Part shown: positions 54,001-59,193 of the stretch, piece after piece
How positions within the stretch are numbered: position 1 is the stretch's first letter
Layout: every line of letters starts with the position of its first letter
Translations under genes and position numbers: made by a program
The notes under the pieces: generated by a model
The model's database searches: none
What the model saw: only the letters and a program-made list of their open reading frames with translations
What the model was told of the DNA's origin: nothing
Assembly (NCBI GenBank): GCA_019359595.1
Contig: JAHHGZ010000046.1
Span: 1 to 59,193, forward strand
DNA: 59,193 bases
DNA from: Cyanomargarita calcarea GSE-NOS-MK-12-04C
GTDB lineage: Bacteria > Cyanobacteriota > Cyanobacteriia > Cyanobacteriales > Nostocaceae
Direction of reading: 5' to 3'

Positions 54001-54053
54001 AAACCTTCAAGCTTGGCAATAAAATCAGCAAAATAATCCGTAGCAACAGACAT
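51042..54053 (-). CDS. Type I secretion ABC exporter: cNMP-binding + degenerate C39 + TMD + NBD
   Basis: A 1,003-residue exporter. Residues 10-130 form a cyclic-nucleotide-binding-type domain (VGQRILGKEKIPDRIIIIYE, then ESGDVLGEIGILRSFGCEIA). About 285-410 is a C39-peptidase-like domain; where active peptidases have Q-x5-DCG-x2-C, it reads GQLNSANACFEM, so the catalytic Cys is missing and it should only bind cargo, as in HlyB. Six helices follow (440-720). The ATPase has GIVGQSGAGKSTLTKLL (Walker A), LSGGQRQRIALARSVL (signature) and LLVLDEATSALD (Walker B). It probably exports the RTX-like proteins at 55-58 kb through the HlyD-like partner. Confidence 0.92.
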   Translation of the reverse strand: MSVATDYFADFIAKLEGFDQLSSEVVANLLKNVHPTRYRVGQRILGKEKIPDRIIIIYEGRVRLLAYDPRTQVPTTLRFLESGDVLGEIGILRSFGCEIAIASSEVTCLTLDATQYLQLLSKYPYFAKTRKNHCHLVEIFDVLSVQKEVQANAGVNLKEFAQNALSGAKVHYLPPGKTLLSQLDRKRVWFLSGGGTVKNVSPGTFIELLNDEEKLEVIGKNPARLIGLRESDLLLVDNNYEQHQVKDNHLEKLDSIEIPYASEEEPAQNSTIRDSKQRIKYPFFHGKGQLNSANACFEMVSKHLKMPFRKEIIQRILNENNKRSGTVSFQLCAYLAELLGLKAQLVDVSLTLNSITRIPTPALIRYEDSFAVLYEASEKVIVLGIPSEGIQRFKPKELLDQLEIEDSSSQPQLRVLLLTATKATPQKRFGLEWFVPYLSRYRRVLIEVFLASFFVQLAALANPLIVQRIIDQVIVQNSVNTLHIFGTLLLVVGFFEVVLTTLRTYLFVDTTNRIDMGLGSEIIDHLLRLPLSYYQRRPVGELSTRINELENIRKFMTGTALTVGLDALFSVIYVIVMLFYSWQLTLVGLATIPIFIILTVISSPIVRKQLRAKAERNAETQSYLVEVISGIQTVKAQNIELRTRFSWQERYANYVSTGFKTVIASTLANSTSNFLNKLSSLLVLWMGAYLVVQGELTLGELIAFRIISSYVTSPILRLAQLWQSFQETALSLERLSDIVDTPQEAEQDRNNIPLPAISGAVRYENIFFRFKSDGPLQLCNVNLDFKSGEFIGIVGQSGAGKSTLTKLLIRLYEHESGRIVIDGYDISKVELYSLRRQVGFVPQDTLLFEGTIQENIALTNPDATTEEILEAARIAAAHDFIMDLPNGYNTKVGERGGALSGGQRQRIALARSVLQRPKLLVLDEATSALDYVTERQVCLNLADSFKDSTVFFITHRLNTVKHADTIVVMDAGRVIEQGTHNELMSREGHYSYLYNQQEMKLES

Positions 54054-55531
54054 ACCAATTTTCCGACAGGGATTTATTAAATTGAGTTTTTGATTCGGGG
54101 TCTGTATGCTCGGAGAAACAATTTATCGGGTTTGTATCTGGTATAACTATTCTTTATTTAGTCATGCCAATTGAATCATATTCATCTATCTAAGGGATGA
54201 TTTTATTTAAGCTTTTCTCTATTAAATATCTCTGAAAAAATGTAGAGACGTTACATATAACCTCAGGGCAAGGGTTTGTGTAACCCATAACTATTTGATG
54301 GAGATGTCTATTAATCCTATAAGTGATAGCTATTATGTAATAAATTTCGTTAGTCAAATAAGTAAAAACACGGCAATTAATCAATCAATTATATTATAGG
54401 TGAGGGGTCAGAGACAGCAGCTAGGTTAATTAAAGCAATTTTGGGGTAATACACCACATTTCGACCTCTCTCCTTGGATGAATGAGAGGTACTTTGATAT
54501 TTCCTCCCCTACAAGGTAAAGTATAAATAAAAACTATAAAAAGACATTAACTCTACGTAATATTTTCATTTATGAGAATTTTCTCATCTTGCTACTCTTG
54601 ACAAGCTAAAAGTCAGGCAACTATATTACTACTTGTATATAAAAATTAGAGTTTCCTCAATTTTTCTAGAGTTTCCCTCATTTTTCTCGTCCTAGAGACA
54701 GATTAATCAGACGTTTACCTTTGTTAGTCAGATAAAAAGCATTAACTTTGGTAAAGATTTGCTTGATCTGTCCTTCAGAGTCTTAAAGAAGACTTCCAAA
54801 GCACCAACAAGTAAACGTGAGCAGGTACAGCGTATGCAGTGTTAACTGCTGAAGGGGTTGCGTATCTGCTGACATTGGAAGTCACAAAAAATGTTCGTGG
54901 ATTCTGATTTATCGGATTTGGCTTAACTGAAATCTAAATCAATTAACTTTTTGCACTCAAGAGGTAAAGCTTTTACTTTTTCACTATAAATCTAAGTTAG
55001 CATAACTTCTGCCAAAATGGCAACTTTTTCATTCAAGAGTATGCTAGCGGGAATTTCGATGATTTAGTTATCGGAAAAACTTCACCCCGTCCTTCAGACA
55101 CTCCTATCGGTGTGAGTTGGGCTGAGGTATCACAGGTACGGTAAGTTCTGAAGCGGATTTATGGGGAATCTTGCGTTTTCATTAGTTGAAAGCACAAGCT
55201 GTGAGTTCATGGTTTAAAGCATGGTGTCAATTAACCACTGCATATGCTGACAAGTTTGCTTGTTAGTCAAACTCAAAGCTGTTCAAGGAGGGCGAATATG
55301 CTGCGATAGCGTTGTCCGTACCCGAAGGAAAGGACGAGCGCGCTGTAGATCCCCATCTGTTGATGGCAGTGCAGCACGATCCCCATCTTTGAAAAACAAT
55401 TTAGTGATGCGCGATCGCTAGTATTTGAGTGGAGACGATACTGAGACACAGAAACTTTCTTGCTTGCTGAACTTAATCAGGATTTCCAGTATTTCAACAA
55501 ATTCAAAAAATCAGTAAAGAGGTTAGTAGAC
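54054..55531. other. 1.5-kb region without a convincing gene
   Basis: The gap between the divergent exporter and RTX-like genes is AT-rich. Short frames exist on both strands (for example 54190-54384 minus, and NFDDLVIGKTSPRPSDTPIG near 55054) but none has a start signal or recognisable product. GATCCCCATCT occurs twice, at about 55349 and 55379, and a GCGATAGCGTTGTCCGTACC repeat at about 55303. It may hold regulatory sites for both transcripts or the relic of a lost gene. Confidence 0.5.
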
Positions 55532-56590
55532 ATGGCGACTCCAGGTAACGATATTCTGTCGGGAACTAGTGGTGATGATTTTATCGATGGTCTAGGTGGT
55601 AATGACCAAATTTTTGGTGACGATGGAAATGATACCCTCTTAGGTAATACAGGAAACGACACCGTTTTTGGGGATGATGGTGAAGATTCTATAGATGGTG
55701 GAGGAGGTAATGACCAACTCTCTGGTGAGGATGGGAACGATCGTGTTTTTGGTCGTGGTGGTACAGATTTTATAAATGGTGATAATGGTAACGACTTCCT
55801 TGATGGTGGATCAGAAAATGACACACTCTTTGGTCAGGACGGTGATGATACTCTCTTAGGTGGTGGTGGAGATGACTCCCTGGGTGGAGCAATCCTAGAT
55901 GCTCAAGGCAACATTATCGACACTGAAGTGGGCAATGATTCGCTTGTTGGTGCAGCAGGTAATGACACCATTGATGGTTCCTTTGGTGATGACATCTTAA
56001 GTGGTGGAACTGGGAATGATTCGCTACTAGGCCAAGATGGCAGTGACTCGATCAACGGTGACGCAGGTTTTGATTTTCTTAGTGGTTCCACTGGTGATGA
56101 TACCTTAATTGGCGGAGCTGACAATGACACTCTCCAAGGAGATTTGGGTAACGACTCTCTCAATGGAGGAACAGGTAACGATATTCTCAATGGTGGGGAC
56201 GACAACGATATCCTCATTGGCGCAGACGGTAATGATACTCTGATTGGGAGTGCTGGTAGCGACACCCTAACTGGTAGTGCTGGTGCTGACAGCTTTACCT
56301 TCAATGCTTCTACAGAAGGTATTGACAACATTACTGACTTTTCTCTCGTTGACGATACTATCCGTATTTCTGCTGCTGGCTTTGGTGGTGGTTTAACTGC
56401 GGGTGTGCTGACAGCAAGTCAGTTCTTTGTTGGTTCTTTAGCTAGTGATGCTTCCGACCGATTTATCTATAACGCAAGCATTGGTGTTCTGTACTTCGAT
56501 GTAGATGGTACAGGTAGCACTTCTCAGGTAGAAATAGCTCAGTTATCTGGAAATCCGGCGATTACAACTAGTGACATCGTTGTCTTCTAA
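55532..56590 (+). CDS. RTX-like calcium-binding secreted protein
   Basis: A 352-residue protein. From residue 10 to about 250 it consists of nonapeptide repeats of the GGxGxDxLx type (GNDTLLGNTGNDTVFGDDGE, GGDDNDILIGADGNDTLIGS), which bind calcium and form a beta roll after export. The end, FTFNASTEGIDNITDFSLVD then DRFIYNASIGVLYFDVDGTG, is the cyanobacterial C-terminal RTX block and ends in DIVVF, a hydrophobic tail like type I secretion signals. No enzyme domain. ATG 55532 has GAGG 10 bases upstream; a TTG 72 bases earlier is less likely. The HlyD-like/ABC pair encoded divergently is its likely exporter. Confidence 0.9.
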   Translation: MATPGNDILSGTSGDDFIDGLGGNDQIFGDDGNDTLLGNTGNDTVFGDDGEDSIDGGGGNDQLSGEDGNDRVFGRGGTDFINGDNGNDFLDGGSENDTLFGQDGDDTLLGGGGDDSLGGAILDAQGNIIDTEVGNDSLVGAAGNDTIDGSFGDDILSGGTGNDSLLGQDGSDSINGDAGFDFLSGSTGDDTLIGGADNDTLQGDLGNDSLNGGTGNDILNGGDDNDILIGADGNDTLIGSAGSDTLTGSAGADSFTFNASTEGIDNITDFSLVDDTIRISAAGFGGGLTAGVLTASQFFVGSLASDASDRFIYNASIGVLYFDVDGTGSTSQVEIAQLSGNPAITTSDIVVF

Positions 56591-56610
56591 ATATACATCT
56601 CCAGAAAAAT

Positions 56611-56639
56611 GTAGCGACGTAGCAGTGCTACGTCTCTAC
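56611..56639 (+). terminator. Hairpin after the first RTX-like gene
   Basis: GACGTAGCA/TGCTACGTC (56616-56634) with an outer GTAG/CTAC makes a strong stem 20 bases after the stop. No T tract follows, so it may be an interspersed repeat. The remaining bases to 56914 hold no gene. Confidence 0.5.
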
Positions 56640-56914
56640 CAAGAATTTCGGACAATGCAGAATTAAAGTCGGTCGATGTCTAATGCAAAAATCAAGGTCT
56701 TCTACCCAAGCAGATGAATAGAAATGAATACTGACATGACAACTTTGGATGCTGACTTTACCAAAAGTGTGTTACCTCTTCTCACTATGTATTTGACACC
56801 CCTCTCTCAAACTTGAGGGGGGGGAGTAGTGAGAATGACAACAAATGACTTTGAATTGTGCATCAGCACATTCAAGTTAAGTACCAAAATATTCAGAAAC
56901 AGGAATCAAAGATT

Positions 56915-58477
56915 ATGGCAGTAATTAACGGAACTCCGCAAGCAGATAATCTCACAGGTATTGCAAACGAACTGAATACGATTAATGGTTTTGCTGGTAA
57001 TGACACCCTGAGAGGTGCTGACAAAGAAGACGACATTTTTGGTGGAAATGGTGCTGACTGGCTCTATGGAGAGGCTGGTAAGGATACCCTCAAAGGTGAA
57101 AACGGTAACGATAGATTATTTGGCGGTGATGAGGAAGACTTGCTAGATGGTGGTGCTAATAATGACACCCTCAGAGGTGAAGGCGGTAAGGACGAACTAC
57201 TTGGTGGACTCGGTGCCGACAGGTTATTTGGCGGTGATGAAGAAGACATCCTAGATGGTGGAGCTGGTATTGACTGGCTCTACGGTGAAGCTGGTAGCGA
57301 TAACCTGAATGGTGGAACCGAGAACGACAGCTTATATGGCGGTGCTGGTGAGGACACCCTTGATGGTGGCGCTGGAAATGATACCCTTTTTGGCGGTGAC
57401 AGTGCTACCGATGTCAACGATGGCAAAGATGACCTCAATGGTGGTGAGGGAGATGACTTAATTTTTGGAGGTTTTGAAGACAGTTTATTTGGTGGAGCTG
57501 GTAATGACACCCTCAGTGTTGCCAATAACCCTGATGGCAAGAATACTGTTAATGGTGGAGATGGCAATGACTCCATAGTTGGTGGCACCAGCGAAATTGA
57601 AGGTGACACCCTGGAAGGTGGTTCCGGTAACGACTTCATAAATGGTCTAGCTGGTAATGATGTCCTCCAAGGTGATGACACCGTGGGTGCTGCTGGTGAT
57701 GATACCCTCTTGGGTGGAGATGGCGACGATCAGCTGTTCGGCTACGGCGGTAATGACAGCCTTGATGGTGGCAACGGCAATGACACCCTTGATGGTGGCG
57801 ACGGCAATGACAACCTCATTGGTGGTGCAGGTCTTGACATCCTTAATGGTGGCGACGGCAATGATGTCCTCACTGATACAAGTGGTGCGACCTCCTTCTT
57901 TGGTGGAGCTGGTCTAGAAACCATTCAGGGCGGTATTGACGCTGACACCATCGATGGTGGAGACGACAATGATTCCCTCTTGGGTGGAGACGGCAATGAC
58001 AACATTTTAGGTCAAGCTGGCGACGACTTCCTCAACGGTCAAGCTGGCGATGACAATCTCAATGGTGGTATCGGCGTAGATCGCGTTTTGGGTGGTGCAG
58101 GTAATGACACCCTGACTGGTGGAGAAGACTTGGAAGGTCAAACCGCAGCCGACACTTTAAATGGTGGAGCTGGCGCTGACTTATTCCTGTTGGCAAGCAC
58201 AGACTTTTTGCAAGACCCTGCTGAACCATTACCTGTTCCTCCAGGTGACATCATCAATGGCTTCGAGAATGGTATCGACCTCATTGAGTTAGAGTATACG
58301 TCCCCCAGTGGCGCTTTCGACTTTGCAGACCTGATCATCGGCAACAACGGTACTTCCAGCGTTACTATTAGCGTTCTGAATGACGGTTCACCTGAAGGTT
58401 TACCTGACTTCACAGAACTAGTCGCCACTGTGAATTCGGCAACCGCCTTCACGCTCGATGCAACGGATTTTGCTTAG
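56915..58477 (+). CDS. Large RTX-like calcium-binding secreted protein
   Basis: A 520-residue protein made almost entirely of GGxGxDxLx repeats (for example [20 protein letters not shown] and [20 protein letters not shown]), about 30 in number, in longer runs than its upstream neighbour. The C-terminal 100 residues differ ([40 protein letters not shown]) and would hold the export signal. No catalytic domain is present, so an S-layer, adhesion or matrix role is more likely than a toxin. ATG 56915 has AGGA 11 bases upstream. The repeats differ enough from 55532-56590 that it is not a recent copy. Confidence 0.9.
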   Translation: MAVINGTPQADNLTGIANELNTINGFAGNDTLRGADKEDDIFGGNGADWLYGEAGKDTLKGENGNDRLFGGDEEDLLDGGANNDTLRGEGGKDELLGGLGADRLFGGDEEDILDGGAGIDWLYGEAGSDNLNGGTENDSLYGGAGEDTLDGGAGNDTLFGGDSATDVNDGKDDLNGGEGDDLIFGGFEDSLFGGAGNDTLSVANNPDGKNTVNGGDGNDSIVGGTSEIEGDTLEGGSGNDFINGLAGNDVLQGDDTVGAAGDDTLLGGDGDDQLFGYGGNDSLDGGNGNDTLDGGDGNDNLIGGAGLDILNGGDGNDVLTDTSGATSFFGGAGLETIQGGIDADTIDGGDDNDSLLGGDGNDNILGQAGDDFLNGQAGDDNLNGGIGVDRVLGGAGNDTLTGGEDLEGQTAADTLNGGAGADLFLLASTDFLQDPAEPLPVPPGDIINGFENGIDLIELEYTSPSGAFDFADLIIGNNGTSSVTISVLNDGSPEGLPDFTELVATVNSATAFTLDATDFA

Positions 58478-58545
58478 AAAATGGACTATCAAGCAGGTGT
58501 ATTTGGTGACAGCCAAGTAACATCAGCTTGATAGCTTGCCTAAAA

Positions 58546-58591
58546 CCGGAGGGTAGCAGCGTCGTCAGAATTCGCTATTGCTACTCTTCGG
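58546..58591 (+). terminator. Hairpin after the second RTX-like gene
   Basis: CCGGAGGGTAGCA (58546-58558) pairs with TGCTACTCTTCGG (58579-58591), 13 pairs with two G-T, followed by ATTATTTTAAT after a few bases. It sits 68 bases after the stop and before the next gene. Confidence 0.55.
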
Positions 58592-58673
58592 AACCAGATT
58601 ATTTTAATCTCCTATCTTCCCATTTAGGGAAAATAGGAGAAAAATCTTTGCAATCTTAAAACTGCCATTTACC

Positions 58674-59193
58674 ATGCGAATATTATTTCTTCACCCCAAT
58701 TTCCCGGCTCAATTTCGTCATGTAGCCGCAGCTTTAGCTAAGGATAGCAGCAACCAAGTTTTTTTTGGTACTACTCGTCGTGAAGGAAGTTTACCTGGTG
58801 TTAACAAGGTTTTTTATAAGGCTAAACGGGAAGCTCGACCAGAAACCCACCACTATGTTAGACCTCTGGAAAATGCTGTTCTTCAGGGTCAGGCTGTTTT
58901 TCGCATGGCAGAACAGCTAAAGGCTAGGGGATTTGTACCTGATGTGGTTTATGGTCATTCGGGTTGGGGTCCAACCTTATTTATTAAAGATATTTTTCCT
59001 CAAGCTAAATTACTCTGTTATTTCGAGTGGTTTTATCACGCTCATGGTTCCGATGCTGATTTTGATCCCAATGAACCACTAACTCCGGACGATGAAGCCC
59101 GGATTCGCACCAAAAATGCGCCAATTTTGCAGGATTTGTATAGTTGCGATCGCGGTCTTTCTGCTACCTATTGGCAGCGTCAACAGTTTCCAT
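58674..59193 (+). CDS. Glycosyltransferase family 4, partial
   Basis: The frame runs off the window end after 173 residues. MRILFLHPNFPAQFRHVAAA is the start of a GT4-type glycosyltransferase; VYGHSGWGPTLFIKDIFPQA near 96 and CYFEWFYHAHGSDADFDPNE near 120 are typical of cyanobacterial exopolysaccharide-type members. The nucleotide-sugar-binding half lies outside. The enzyme would transfer a sugar, probably for polysaccharide or glycan synthesis. The start has AGGAGAAAAATC about 30 bases upstream and no close ribosome binding site, but the N-terminus is standard for the family. It is on the same strand as the RTX-like genes, 196 bases after the last. Confidence 0.85.
   Translation, partial: MRILFLHPNFPAQFRHVAAALAKDSSNQVFFGTTRREGSLPGVNKVFYKAKREARPETHHYVRPLENAVLQGQAVFRMAEQLKARGFVPDVVYGHSGWGPTLFIKDIFPQAKLLCYFEWFYHAHGSDADFDPNEPLTPDDEARIRTKNAPILQDLYSCDRGLSATYWQRQQFP

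Noticed and set aside
54190-54384. A short minus-strand frame in the gap upstream of the RTX-like genes
   Set aside because: AT-rich, without a ribosome binding site or recognisable motif.
55532-58477. RTX-like proteins as haemolysins or toxins
   Set aside because: No acylation partner, pore-forming or enzymatic domain is visible; they are almost only calcium-binding repeats.
1-59193. tRNA, rRNA or CRISPR arrays
   Set aside because: No T-arm-like GGTTCGAATCC sequence in a cloverleaf context, no rRNA landmarks and no regularly spaced 25-40-base repeats were seen.

Overview
The window comes from a filamentous, probably heterocyst-forming cyanobacterium (Nostocales type). The evidence is the very frequent HIP1 octamer GCGATCGC, short tandem heptamer repeats (GGAAGAA/TTCTTCC and CTAACTC tracts), many palindromic interspersed repeats, and typical families: Uma2 nucleases, AAA-like/TPR proteins, multi-PAS/GAF hybrid kinases, DUF4079, and GGxGxD calcium-binding proteins. 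No rRNA, tRNA or CRISPR array was found. Everything here was read by eye; no database search was run.

Layout. 0-14 kb: a periplasmic aldehyde oxidoreductase operon (paoABC) bracketed by IscB sequences, a C-terminal remnant before paoA and an intact iscB with a candidate omega RNA after paoC. Then come a mercuric-reductase-like flavoprotein, an XdhC-type molybdenum-cofactor chaperone and, at 13.4 kb, a MocA-type cytidylyltransferase. Together they would make and load the cofactor of PaoC. Between them lie a Uma2 gene, a MerR regulator divergent from a short-chain dehydrogenase, and a GC-rich SnoaL-like gene on the minus strand flanked by two same-orientation attC-like sites, which looks like a lone integron gene cassette.

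14-19 kb: an extracytoplasmic redox cluster on the plus strand. It holds a secreted protein, a DUF4079 membrane protein, a small lipoprotein with Met-containing repeats, a TlpA-like thioredoxin, a CcdA-like membrane reductase, a b-type cytochrome and a Tat-exported YedY/MsrP-like molybdoenzyme. 19-27 kb: a sensor kinase, an aminodeoxychorismate-lyase-like gene that seems to start at ATT, ftsH, two Uma2 genes, a small membrane protein and a nucleoside transporter.

27-35 kb: a deleted CHAT/NB-ARC gene, a decayed IsrB-like gene next to a strong stem structure, then a probable nucleobase/amide salvage group (amidohydrolase, RutB-like hydrolase, cupin, CocE-like hydrolase), and a divergent pair of uncharacterised regulatory-looking genes. 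36-47.5 kb: a 2,308-residue hybrid kinase carrying a cyanobacteriochrome-like GAF domain, followed by a secreted TPR protein and two AAA-like proteins, all on the minus strand.

48-59 kb: two small secreted Cys-containing proteins and a type I secretion pair (HlyD-like adaptor; ABC exporter with an N-terminal cyclic-nucleotide-binding domain and a degenerate C39 domain) divergent from two RTX-like proteins that are its likely substrates. The window ends inside a group-4 glycosyltransferase.
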